Shown: positions 1 to 7,417 of the stretch, in pieces
Position numbering within the stretch: position 1 is the stretch's first letter
Layout of the letters: every line of letters starts with the position of its first letter
From: Bacteriovoracaceae bacterium
Lineage (GTDB): Bacteria; Bdellovibrionota; Bacteriovoracia; Bacteriovoracales; Bacteriovoracaceae
Length of the DNA: 46,426 nt
Direction: 5' to 3'
NCBI GenBank assembly: GCA_016786485.1
Contig: JAEUWD010000041.1
Location: forward strand, 1 to 46,426
The notes under the pieces: model-generated
The model's input: only the letters and a program-made list of their open reading frames with translations
What the model was told of the DNA's origin: nothing
Database searches by the model: none
Translations under genes and position numbers: made by a program

Positions 1-967
1 ATTTTTGATTGAGAAGAATAAAGATAATTTTATTTTCTTTGATTTCGAATACAAAGTTTATTCTTTAAGAAAATGGTCAAAGTATTTAGAAAATACTCCT
101 TATCAAGTTAAAAAATATGTCAAAGGTAAAAAGTGTTTTCTTAAAGAAGGAAACTTTTGTTGGGAATACACATTAGCGCATGCGCTTTCTTTGGTGAGTA
201 AGCGTAACATTATTGTTTTGGCACTTGCGGTAATGATTATCATTACCTTGATCACGCTGTTGTATAATAAATTGGAGCAACAACGACTCGAGGACCAAAA
301 ACGGAAACTTGCGTTGCAGGTTTTGACTCACGAGTTTCGCACACCCGTTGCGAGTTTACTCTTGCTGTCAGAGCAGTTTCAAACAAAACTTGATTTGATT
401 CCAGATGAAGATACCCAAGAGCTTTTTTTACGCCTTTCTTCTGATGTTCACCGCTTACATCGCTTAGTGGAATCAAGTAATAATTATTTAAAACTGCAAA
501 GTGGTAAAAAGCTTGTCGCATTTAAATTTAAGAAAATTCCTTCGATTAATAGTCTCTTTGAAAATATGTTAGGCCCCTATTTGGATCAAATCGAATTTCA
601 GCCACTAGAAAAGGATACAGGCTTTGTATTAGATGAGTACTGGTCGTTAATAAGTGTAAAAAACTTAGTTGAAAACGCTCTCAATCATGGAATGAAGCCC
701 GTGGTTGTTAAATTAAAAATGGCAAGCGAAAGTGAATTTCATATTATCGTAACAGACGCGGGTTATTGTGAATTTCAAAAGCTATCTGAAATCACAGCCG
801 TTTTTGCTAAGGGAAAACAGAGCGAAGGAACTGGTCTGGGAATGAATATTGTAAGTAAGGTTATTAAGGATATGGATGGAGAACTTTTATATTCACGAAA
901 TCCAACAACATTTACAATTATTTTGAAAAATCAAAAGGAAAAAAATGGAAAAGTTACTACTGGTTGA
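1..967 (+). CDS. Sensor histidine kinase, 5'-truncated by the window edge
   Basis: This is the C-terminal part of a membrane sensor kinase that would autophosphorylate on histidine and pass phosphate to the regulator encoded next. The frame is open to the first bases of the window, so the true start lies upstream. Numbering from base 5, residues 1-67 look extracytoplasmic and contain two cysteines (44, 52). A transmembrane helix follows at about 69-87. The H-box HEFRTP has the phospho-accepting His at 109. The N-box contains Asn224, and the ATP-lid glycine motifs are DAG (251-253) and GTGLGM (275-280). The last 23 bp overlap the response regulator, so the two are cotranscribed. The stimulus cannot be read from this fragment. 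Confidence 0.92.
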   Translation, partial: FLIEKNKDNFIFFDFEYKVYSLRKWSKYLENTPYQVKKYVKGKKCFLKEGNFCWEYTLAHALSLVSKRNIIVLALAVMIIITLITLLYNKLEQQRLEDQKRKLALQVLTHEFRTPVASLLLLSEQFQTKLDLIPDEDTQELFLRLSSDVHRLHRLVESSNNYLKLQSGKKLVAFKFKKIPSINSLFENMLGPYLDQIEFQPLEKDTGFVLDEYWSLISVKNLVENALNHGMKPVVVKLKMASESEFHIIVTDAGYCEFQKLSEITAVFAKGKQSEGTGLGMNIVSKVIKDMDGELLYSRNPTTFTIILKNQKEKNGKVTTG

Positions 968-1628
968 AGATGATGAAAATCTAGGGGCAAACCTTAAGCG
1001 TTTTTTAGAGAATGAAGGTTTTTCCGTTTCGCTCGCAAAAAATATTAAAGAAGCCCATGATAAATATAAAGATGATGTCATGCTCATTATTTTGGATTGG
1101 ATGTTGCCAGATGGACAAGGTATTGATTTTTTAAAAAATATCCGCAATCAAAATATTTTCAAACCAGTTATTATGTTAACCGCTCGAGGTGATTTAATCG
1201 ATAAGGTTTTAGGTTTAGAAACGGGTGCTAATGACTATATTACAAAACCTTTTGAGCCGAGAGAATTGTTGGCACGTTTACGTGTTCAATTAAGAAATCA
1301 AGGTAGCTCAAAATCCAACTCGACCACTGAACATAAGAAATTAGAATATAAAAATTTAGTTATCGACTCTGAAGCCCACGAAGTTTTTTATAATAAAGAA
1401 TTGATTACACTTACTAAAATGGAATTTGATCTTCTTTTGATATTAGCTGAAAACCCAGGGCGTGCTTTTTCCCGCGAAGAACTATTGAATAAAGTTTGGG
1501 GATTTGAAAATTATCCAACCACACGGACGGTAGACACACATATTTTACAACTCAGACAAAAGTTGGACGAAAATATGTTTGAAACGGTGAGAAGTGTCGG
1601 GTATCGCTTCAATAAAAAATTTACTTAG
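945..1628 (+). CDS. OmpR/PhoB-family response regulator
   Basis: A 227-residue two-domain DNA-binding response regulator, the partner of the overlapping histidine kinase. The receiver occupies about residues 3-115. It has the acidic pocket E8-D9-D10, the phospho-acceptor D51 in LDWMLPDG, T79 and K101 in ITKPF. A winged-helix output domain spans about 130-227 and ends in the typical RSVGYRF hairpin. The length is normal for the family. The stop overlaps the end of the convergent receiver-TPR gene by 8 bp, so no terminator fits between them. Targets are unknown. Confidence 0.95.
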   Translation: MEKLLLVEDDENLGANLKRFLENEGFSVSLAKNIKEAHDKYKDDVMLIILDWMLPDGQGIDFLKNIRNQNIFKPVIMLTARGDLIDKVLGLETGANDYITKPFEPRELLARLRVQLRNQGSSKSNSTTEHKKLEYKNLVIDSEAHEVFYNKELITLTKMEFDLLLILAENPGRAFSREELLNKVWGFENYPTTRTVDTHILQLRQKLDENMFETVRSVGYRFNKKFT

Positions 1629-2934
1629 GATTTATAATTTTATGAAACTCGTCTTTGTGTTCCGGATAAGTTTCAGTCGCCTTGGCCAAAACTTCTTGGC
1701 TTTTTTCCATACTGCCTGAAAGGTGCATAATCGTCAGAAGCATTTTGTAGAAACTAAGATTTGTAACACCATCATAAAATAGCTTTATGCCGTGGCCAAC
1801 CATTAGACCTGGTTTTTCTTTGACGGCTTTTAATAAAAAATCTGATATTGCAAAATCTTCGGTGAGCTTTTCGTCACTATCAAAACGTAATAAGATTTTT
1901 TCAGCGTGGGCGACTAAATTATTGTCGATCAGTGACTCAATCATCGCACGATAAAATTTAGTTTCACCACCAGCAGAAATAGCGATTTTATTGAAGAGAT
2001 TAATTGCCTCATCTTCTTGTTTGTTAAGCATGTAGTACTTACCTGAAACATAGAGACCAGCGCAAATATATTTAATGGTCTCTTTTTCGCGCATCTCAAG
2101 TGATTTGAAAATTTCATAGTAAAAATTCATATCTTGGAAGTTTTTTGTAACAACCGCCAAGCGAACAATACTATTAAGACGGTCAGGATTTGAAGGGAAG
2201 TACTTCGCAATATTTTTTGCCACTTCATAGGCTTCATCAAACAGTTTATCTTTCATGTAAATGTCATAGAGACCAATTTGGCACTTAAAGTGGATATTGT
2301 TAAAAGTTAATCCTTCTTTAAAATCACTTTTGGCTTGTTCTTTAATTTTTTTGAAGTAATTGGCTTGTCCAATGTAAAAACAAGCCAAGCTTGGTTTAGG
2401 ACTTAATGTTTTAGCGCTTTCAAAAATAACCATGGCCTTGTCATAGTCTCCGCTTTCCATGACTTTTTTTCCTTCCTCGATTTTGATCATATATTCTGTT
2501 GGATGGAGTTTTTCCATAAAGGCATTCATAATACCACCGGTGAGGCTTTGAATAGTATACGGCTTTATAATGAATGAATCGACGTCTTCTTCTGCAGCTT
2601 TAGCGACGGCCGATTGTGAAATATTCGAAGTGATTAAAATTAAGACAGCGGCTTTGCTTTCAGGTGTGTTTTTTTCGCGATAAATACGGAAAAGATCAAA
2701 ACCTGAACCATCCCCCAGGTGATAATCACTTAGAATGAGTGCAGGCTTAATAGTGTCCAGTGCTGCCACAGCTTCTTCATATTTCGAATACATGTGGATA
2801 TTAATTGTTTTTGCATCGTTCTCATTTAGTGTTTTGGCCAAACGCTGCCTTGATGCCGAACTTCTGTCGACAATCATAATTTTGTTTTTGAATAAAAACT
2901 CTTTAAAGAGTTTTGTTTTTTCTTTATCGTCCAT
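1621..2934 (-). CDS. Receiver domain protein with TPR-rich C-terminus
   Basis: A 437-residue cytoplasmic protein. A receiver domain covers about residues 18-140, with D23, phospho-acceptor D70 in LSDYHLGDGSG, T102/S103 and K124 in IIKPY. Only one acidic residue is visible in the usual N-terminal acidic pair. The rest (about 150-430) is helical with repeated TPR-like helix pairs, for example around KVMESGDYDKAMVIFESAKT and later units. There is no DNA-binding or enzymatic output domain, so it probably acts through protein-protein contacts. Its start overlaps the end of the upstream degenerate receiver gene by 11 bp, implying translational coupling and a shared pathway. Confidence 0.88.
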   Translation of the reverse strand: MDDKEKTKLFKEFLFKNKIMIVDRSSASRQRLAKTLNENDAKTINIHMYSKYEEAVAALDTIKPALILSDYHLGDGSGFDLFRIYREKNTPESKAAVLILITSNISQSAVAKAAEEDVDSFIIKPYTIQSLTGGIMNAFMEKLHPTEYMIKIEEGKKVMESGDYDKAMVIFESAKTLSPKPSLACFYIGQANYFKKIKEQAKSDFKEGLTFNNIHFKCQIGLYDIYMKDKLFDEAYEVAKNIAKYFPSNPDRLNSIVRLAVVTKNFQDMNFYYEIFKSLEMREKETIKYICAGLYVSGKYYMLNKQEDEAINLFNKIAISAGGETKFYRAMIESLIDNNLVAHAEKILLRFDSDEKLTEDFAISDFLLKAVKEKPGLMVGHGIKLFYDGVTNLSFYKMLLTIMHLSGSMEKSQEVLAKATETYPEHKDEFHKIINPK

Positions 2935-3673
2935 TGGCCTTCTTTATAAAATTAATCGCTTCTTTTTGTTTTACTTGTATTTTCTTTAAAAGCTCGTCCC
3001 AGTGCTTTTGGTTTTCACTGCGAATTTCGATATAAATTAGAAAACCTTCGCCCTTTTTCTCGAACGTATTGTTTTGTACATCTTTCACGGTGCCGTAAAG
3101 AATGTATTCATTAGCTTCGTTTAAGAAGTTTTTAAGTGTGAAACAATACTCTTGTTCGAGATTTAATTTTTCTTTGAGCGCTAATAATAAACCATCGTGA
3201 TGCAATTCGAGAAACTCAGCGGCGAGGCTTTTATTATCGCTCATAATATTAAGCGATAATTCTTGGTGATAGAGCTCTTTGATATTTTCTGAAATATCGT
3301 GTTCTGGATTTTCATCAACTGTGACCGTATCAGTATTTTCAATCATTTTTTGCGAGAAAATATAGAGGTCACTGTCCTCATCTTTTTTATTTTTTGAGGT
3401 AATAATTCGTGTGTTAACAATCAGATAGTTCACCGGATACTTGGACATTTTTTTGAGATATTTTTGTATTCGGTGCTTGTGTGTTTTGGGCATCGTAAAC
3501 TCAGCCAAAACCAAGTCGATGTTATGATGAGCCAAAATCTTTTCTAGTGACTCGATGGTGTCTGCGATAAAAATCTGGCCACTATTTTCAAGTTCCAAAT
3601 GCTTCTTCAAGTCCTTGGATTGAATAGGGCTATCATTGAAGATAATAATCTTTTTGTTTTTCAAATTTTTCAT
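2924..3673 (-). CDS. Degenerate (pseudo-)receiver protein with possible PilZ-like C-terminus
   Basis: A 249-residue protein whose first ~125 residues follow the receiver fold (IIIFNDSP strand, then LVLAEFTMP). Glu58 sits at the position of the phospho-accepting Asp, and only D14 remains of the acidic pocket, so it is unlikely to be phosphorylated normally. The C-terminal ~100 residues (LKNFLNEANEYILYGTVKDV and a following strand and helix) resemble the second half of a PilZ barrel, but neither RxxxR nor D/NxSxxG is seen, so this is only a suggestion. It is the first gene of a two-gene unit with the receiver-TPR protein (11 bp overlap). The function is unknown. Confidence 0.75.
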   Translation of the reverse strand: MKNLKNKKIIIFNDSPIQSKDLKKHLELENSGQIFIADTIESLEKILAHHNIDLVLAEFTMPKTHKHRIQKYLKKMSKYPVNYLIVNTRIITSKNKKDEDSDLYIFSQKMIENTDTVTVDENPEHDISENIKELYHQELSLNIMSDNKSLAAEFLELHHDGLLLALKEKLNLEQEYCFTLKNFLNEANEYILYGTVKDVQNNTFEKKGEGFLIYIEIRSENQKHWDELLKKIQVKQKEAINFIKKANGR

Positions 3674-3687
3674 ATGGCCATCGACTA

Positions 3688-3703
3688 GCTTATCGTCATA
3701 AGC
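3688..3703 (-). promoter_or_regulatory. Small hairpin in leader of the pseudo-receiver gene
   Basis: Perfect 6-bp arms GCTTAT/ATAAGC with a 4-base loop lie 15 bp upstream of the pseudo-receiver start and just after the end of the GNAT gene. There is no T-run on either strand, so it is not a standard terminator. It could be a leader RNA hairpin or a protein site. Confidence 0.3.
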
Positions 3704-3730
3704 CTGTCATAAAATGAGAACGGGTAGTGA

Positions 3731-4534
3731 TTAAGCAGCAGTTTGTTGAGCGGATTTTGCGTTTGACTTATTCGTCTTTGGCTTAATTTTACGAGTAAAT
3801 TGCTTCACTATGTATTTAGGGAAGGAAAATAAACTCAAATTAGCTACTTGGAGAACTTCATCACCATTTTCGAAATCCATACTGTTTTTGTAGAATTCTG
3901 TTAAGAAAGCTTCACGGTGGTGATAGCGCTTATCCTCTGGGTCTTTTTGAAAGGTTGTTCCTTTGACGCTACCTCTGAATATAAATTTTTCTTTATCAAA
4001 TTCAGCAGTATCGGCAATCGCAATTGGCACTCGGTATTCACGGCTAATTAATTCCGCAATTTCCAAATGTCTTTGACCGGGCTTCTTTGCAAAAGGTGAA
4101 GGGTATACTTGGTCAAAATTAAGTGCGATATTTCCAAGGCTTGAAATAACGCAAGCACAGTTGGTAACCCATAACTTTGACCAAATTTTATTTTTTAACA
4201 TGTACTGAATAATGAGCTTACTTAATAACTTGTGAGTTAAGCCACCACTGCGAGCTTCTGGACGAACACAAGTTAATCCGAGGTGGAGAATATCTTGGTC
4301 AATAAACAGTGATGAGCAGAAAGCGACTACTCGAGCATCTTTATTTTTTGCTAACATGATTACAACACGGCTAAGTTCTTCACGTTTACCAGTAAGACAC
4401 TGATAATCTGGGATTTCATCAAAACATTCCGAAGCAACATCTCGGAGGATAGAGACATAATGTTTTACTTCCTCATCAGACCAGTAACGGCCAGGACGAT
4501 CGAAGAATTCGTAACGAAGTTTTGTATTTTTCAT
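3731..4534 (-). CDS. GNAT-family N-acetyltransferase-like protein
   Basis: A 267-residue protein with a GNAT core at about residues 55-135. The stretch RPEARSGGLTHKLL (91-104) matches the acetyl-CoA pyrophosphate-binding loop and following helix. Residues after ~150 form an extra C-terminal region of unknown role, ending in a Lys- and Ala-rich tail. The start has a good upstream ribosome site (GGAG, about 9 nt before ATG). The upstream gap is very AT-rich (around 4557-4577), consistent with a promoter. The substrate cannot be predicted. It is transcribed in the same direction as lexA and the small gene, but a 95-bp gap separates them. Confidence 0.75.
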   Translation of the reverse strand: MKNTKLRYEFFDRPGRYWSDEEVKHYVSILRDVASECFDEIPDYQCLTGKREELSRVVIMLAKNKDARVVAFCSSLFIDQDILHLGLTCVRPEARSGGLTHKLLSKLIIQYMLKNKIWSKLWVTNCACVISSLGNIALNFDQVYPSPFAKKPGQRHLEIAELISREYRVPIAIADTAEFDKEKFIFRGSVKGTTFQKDPEDKRYHHREAFLTEFYKNSMDFENGDEVLQVANLSLFSFPKYIVKQFTRKIKPKTNKSNAKSAQQTAA

Positions 4535-4629
4535 AGTACCTACTCCTCGGTTGCTTTATATATATATTTATATAAAAGAAACTTTGTTTTGAATGTTAGG
4601 ATACTGTTAAAAAATGCCGGTTTTCAGAG

Positions 4630-4818
4630 CTAAATTAAGGGACCCGAGCTGTTTCCGAGTTCAATGCCGCTGAGGTAAAAAACATCTGCGAAATCTAGCG
4701 CCATTTCTGAAGCTAGATCCGGTTCGATGTCATAACGGAGAACGAGTTCATCTCTAAGTTGATTAAGAAACTCAATTTCGTTGTTCTCATGGTTGTGGTG
4801 TTGGTTGAATTTTTGCAT
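4630..4818 (-). CDS. Small acidic protein directly downstream of lexA
   Basis: A 62-residue protein of unknown function. I chose the ATG at 4818 because AAGGAGG lies 4 nt upstream of it. A longer reading beginning at 4860 would overlap lexA and lacks such a site. The N-terminus is rich in His, Asn and Gln, and the rest (ELVLRYDIEPDLASEMALDF) is predicted helical and acidic. No membrane segment or signal peptide is present. It starts 19 bp after the lexA stop on the same strand, so it probably belongs to the LexA-controlled transcript. No family was recognised. Confidence 0.7.
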   Translation of the reverse strand: MQKFNQHHNHENNEIEFLNQLRDELVLRYDIEPDLASEMALDFADVFYLSGIELGNSSGPLI

Positions 4819-4837
4819 CTGTCCTCCTTGACGATGG

Positions 4838-5431
4838 TTAGTACTGACGAAGTAAGCCAACTAAGATCCCTTTTATCTCGAAAGATTCCTCACGGATGAT
4901 AAATGGTTTCATGTTTTTATTTGCAGGGTGAAGTTCAATGTGTTGTGGTTTTTTGAAATATTTTTTAATGGTGGCTTCTTGATTGATAGAGGCTACAACT
5001 GTTTCTCCGTTCTGGGCCATATTTTGTTTTTTGATAACAACAATATCTCCATCCAAAATCCCATCATCAATCATCGATTGACCTTCAACCACTAAAGCAT
5101 AGTGCTGACCCTTTTTGATAAAAGTTTGAGGCACGGTCACCGTTTCTTGACCCTCAATGGCCTCAATAGGTAAGCCTGCTGCTACTTTACCGAGCAGAGG
5201 TATCTCCATGGTAGGGACTTTTTGTTCTGATGTGCTTAAGCCTCTAACTGCGTTGCTATCATTGTGGAGGTAGCCAGCTTGGGTAAGATAATAAATATAA
5301 TCTTGAACTGAACCCAATGATTTGAATCCGAAATGTTCTTTGATTTCAGTTTGAGTTGGGGAGTAATCATTCTGAGCAATATATTCAACAATATAGTCAT
5401 AAACTTGTTTTTGTTTTTTGGTGAGGCTCAT
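4838..5431 (-). CDS. lexA: LexA repressor, SOS regulator
   Basis: A 197-residue transcriptional repressor of the DNA-damage response that cleaves itself when activated by RecA filaments. An N-terminal winged helix-turn-helix covers residues 1-65. The S24-type protease domain contains the scissile Ala85-Gly86 in VAAGLP, the nucleophile Ser119 in VEGQSM and the general base Lys156 in ATIKKY. The recognition helix region (GFKSLGSVQDYIYYL) differs from that of E. coli, so a different operator is expected. A unique array of CCGTA repeats lies in its own promoter. The ribosome site AAGGAG precedes the ATG. Confidence 0.97.
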   Translation of the reverse strand: MSLTKKQKQVYDYIVEYIAQNDYSPTQTEIKEHFGFKSLGSVQDYIYYLTQAGYLHNDSNAVRGLSTSEQKVPTMEIPLLGKVAAGLPIEAIEGQETVTVPQTFIKKGQHYALVVEGQSMIDDGILDGDIVVIKKQNMAQNGETVVASINQEATIKKYFKKPQHIELHPANKNMKPFIIREESFEIKGILVGLLRQY

Positions 5432-5443
5432 TGATTTCTCCTT

Positions 5444-5493
5444 CCGTATGTTTTCCGTAGAAATGATAATACCGTAAATTTTCCGTAGTACAA
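5444..5493 (-). promoter_or_regulatory. lexA promoter with tandem direct-repeat operators (predicted LexA boxes)
   Basis: On the minus strand a possible -35 TTGTAC (5488-5493), 16-bp spacer and -10 TATTAT (5466-5471) lie upstream of lexA. The spacer itself is a TACGG-N6-TACGG element (5472-5487), and a second copy lies downstream (5444-5459). CCGTA half-sites on the plus strand start at 5444, 5455, 5472 and 5483. The pairs are 11 bp apart and the two elements 28 bp apart. The elements agree at 15 of 17 positions when the preceding base is included. The placement across the spacer and start region is what a repressor operator would show. LexA binding is inferred. Confidence 0.65.
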
Positions 5494-5538
5494 CTTTTTT
5501 TTCTGTTTATTTTTAAAATATCGGATTTAATATTCTTT

Positions 5539-5919
5539 ATGGACTATCAATTACCTTTCATTCTTTATGACAGTGAGTGCCAACTTTGTGTGAGGTTTAA
5601 ACAGGGCCTAGAAATGCTCGATAAAAATCATCAACTGCATTTTTACCCTCTGCAAGATGCCAAAGTTTTTACCCAATTTCCATTTCTTGATCCGCAGAAA
5701 GTCGAGCAGAAGGTGCATTTGGTAACAACAGAACAAAAGGTTTTAGAAGGTGGGGAAGTGGTGGAGTATCTCTTGAAGATGATCCCGGGAGTTGAGAAGT
5801 TCTCTTGGCTTCTCGACAATAACGTCAGTAAAAAAACGATGGGCTTTTTCTATGATACAGTCGATTTTCTAAGAAAGAATACCCATAGCTGTAACTCATG
5901 TTCGAAGGATAAAAAATGA
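5539..5919 (+). CDS. DCC-family thiol-disulfide oxidoreductase-like protein (DUF393)
   Basis: A 126-residue protein with the DCC-family signature near its N-terminus: LYDSECQLC, with Cys14 and Cys17 forming a CxxC after an aspartate. The length fits the family, which is thioredoxin-like and mostly uncharacterised. A second Cys cluster (HSCNSCSK) lies in the C-terminal tail and could bind metal or form disulfides. The gene diverges from lexA, so its promoter shares the 5432-5538 gap with the LexA operators and it could also be SOS-influenced. Its stop overlaps the next start as ATGA, coupling it to the SpoVG-like gene. Confidence 0.8.
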   Translation: MDYQLPFILYDSECQLCVRFKQGLEMLDKNHQLHFYPLQDAKVFTQFPFLDPQKVEQKVHLVTTEQKVLEGGEVVEYLLKMIPGVEKFSWLLDNNVSKKTMGFFYDTVDFLRKNTHSCNSCSKDKK

Positions 5920-6173
5920 AAGTCACTGGTTTTTCACTCAAGAAATCAACCCAAGGTACGTCACTGGCTTACGGAAAAATTGTTTTAGATAATATTATCG
6001 AGGTCGATGTTTCTATTATGAACGGGAAGAACGGATTGTTCGTTTCGTATCCAAGTAAAAAAGGAAAAGACGAGAGATGGTATCCGCAATTTAAGATTAT
6101 TGATCGTACCGTTTCAGATGAAATTCAAGCGCAAGTCATCGCTCACTATGAGTCGCAAGTTAAGAATCTCTAG
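5916..6173 (+). CDS. spoVG: SpoVG-family protein
   Basis: An 85-residue protein matching SpoVG in its central strand block. IVLDNIIEVDVSIMNGKNGL followed by FVSYPSKKGKDE corresponds to the family pattern of a conserved IxGKNGLFVxxPS segment. SpoVG-type proteins are small nucleic-acid-binding regulators in Gram-positives and spirochaetes. The role here is not known. Translation is coupled to the upstream DCC gene through ATGA, and the gene is convergent with, and overlaps by 4 bp, the next minus-strand gene. Confidence 0.8.
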   Translation: MKVTGFSLKKSTQGTSLAYGKIVLDNIIEVDVSIMNGKNGLFVSYPSKKGKDERWYPQFKIIDRTVSDEIQAQVIAHYESQVKNL

Positions 6174-6490
6174 TTTCGAATTAAATAATCGAATGATTCG
6201 TGTAATTTTTCGAGCAGATCTTCGTCTGTGATTTGGTCGCAAATATTTTCCAATTCAAATTTGGTGAAATAACATTCGGGATCGTTTTGCATTTGCTTGC
6301 ACTTTTCAAATAACTGTTTGCTGTGGGTGTCGAGTTTGGCCTCTTGCAGATAATCTAAAAGCAATTCAAGGGATGAGACTCGTTTTTTGGCATAAAAAGT
6401 AGCTATACGGCGTTTTTGATAAAGATAATAAACGTAGGCGATGAGCGAAAGCAGGCTTAGTTCGATCAATAGATTCCAAAATATCGTCAT
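6170..6490 (-). CDS. Small single-pass membrane protein, unknown
   Basis: A 106-residue protein with one N-terminal transmembrane helix (about residues 4-24) followed by a basic stretch (YQKRRIATFYAKKR) and a mostly helical, charged cytoplasmic domain containing two Cys. The ribosome site AAGGA lies 6 nt before the ATG. No family was recognised. It diverges from infA across a ~120 bp gap. Confidence 0.65.
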   Translation of the reverse strand: MTIFWNLLIELSLLSLIAYVYYLYQKRRIATFYAKKRVSSLELLLDYLQEAKLDTHSKQLFEKCKQMQNDPECYFTKFELENICDQITDEDLLEKLHESFDYLIRN

Positions 6491-6609
6491 TTTTTGTCCT
6501 TAAGGTCGCTCATAGGAATATTCTAGCACGACTTAAAACTACATCTTTTCATAAAAAATAAAAAATGTTAGATATTAGCTTATATTTACGTCACGCATTA
6601 GGGGATTCA

Positions 6610-6885
6610 ATGGCCAAGCAAGATTTGTTAGAGGTTGAGGGTGTTATTACGGAAGTTGCAGCTCACGGTAACTTCAAGGTAAGACTTAATAATGGACCTG
6701 AAATTAACGCTAAATTATCAGGCAAAATGAGAAAGTTTTTTATTAAAGTTGTTCAAGGTGACAGAGTGACTGTTGGGATTTCTCCTTATGACAAATCGCA
6801 TGGATTAATCATGTTCAGACACAACACTGCCGCTGGTGCACCACCATTTAATCCTGATGATAAGTCGAAGAACGATAAGCGATAG
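6610..6885 (+). CDS. infA: Translation initiation factor IF-1
   Basis: A 91-residue S1/OB-fold protein that binds the ribosomal A site during initiation. The start is set at the ATG of MAKQDLLEVEG, with AGGGG 5 nt upstream. An in-frame ATG at 6565 would add 15 residues foreign to the family. The core (VEGVITEVAAHGNFKVRL through GDRVTVGISPYD) is typical. After it comes an unusual ~20-residue Pro/Asp/Lys-rich tail (NPDDKSKNDKR) beyond the usual ~72-residue length. Confidence 0.93.
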   Translation: MAKQDLLEVEGVITEVAAHGNFKVRLNNGPEINAKLSGKMRKFFIKVVQGDRVTVGISPYDKSHGLIMFRHNTAAGAPPFNPDDKSKNDKR

Positions 6886-6910
6886 TGAGTATATTTCCCT
6901 CACTGATCTT
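6884..6910 (+). terminator. Possible weak terminator after infA
   Basis: AGTGAG (6884-6889) pairs with CTCACT (6899-6904) across a 9-base loop and is followed by GATCTTTTCG. The short stem and short T-run make it a weak candidate. It begins within the infA stop codon. Confidence 0.35.
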
Positions 6911-6937
6911 TTCGTTCATTTAGCATAAAATCATTTA

Positions 6938-7417
6938 ATGAGCCGATTAAATTTTGATAACCTAGATAAACTCTCGGGAATAAAACTCGTCCTAAACAAA
7001 CATCCAAAAAAAATAGCGATGGTGAGTTTGCTCATCCTGTCTCTGAGCTTGTGGAGTGGCCGTGATTTTTTTGTCCCAAATTTAAAACCAGAAAAATTGG
7101 TGATTGAACTTAAGGCCGATTCACGTTTTGGTAAAGTTGCCAATGATGAATTGGTTTCTGATCTAGCGAAAGAAATGATCATTCATGAGCAACAAGAACT
7201 AGTTGATTTGATATCAGGTGTTCCTTCGAATTATGCGTTTTTTCTTTATCACCCGAAAGCTTTACTGCTGGATTCTGGTCATCAAAAAGTAGCTTATATT
7301 TTAAATCGTTCGCTCGTGATAAAAAGAAACAATAATCAATTGGAAGTCGAAATTTTGTCTTCTCATGCTAAGGCCATCAAAAACTACTTGGAGCAATACT
7401 TCTATGAAGAAGATTAA
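6938..7417 (+). CDS. Membrane-anchored protein of unknown function, upstream of solute-binding protein
   Basis: A 159-residue protein with a basic N-terminus, one hydrophobic segment (about residues 27-43, IAMVSLLILSLSLW) and an extracytoplasmic domain rich in charged residues. No known family was recognised. Its 3' end overlaps the start of the solute-binding lipoprotein by 14 bp, so the two are cotranscribed and may act together at the inner membrane. No clear ribosome site precedes the ATG. Confidence 0.65.
   Translation: MSRLNFDNLDKLSGIKLVLNKHPKKIAMVSLLILSLSLWSGRDFFVPNLKPEKLVIELKADSRFGKVANDELVSDLAKEMIIHEQQELVDLISGVPSNYAFFLYHPKALLLDSGHQKVAYILNRSLVIKRNNNQLEVEILSSHAKAIKNYLEQYFYEED

Noticed and set aside
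4557-4577. AT alternating tract as a repeat element
   Set aside because: It is a low-complexity promoter-like stretch of ~20 bp with no second copy or structure worth calling.
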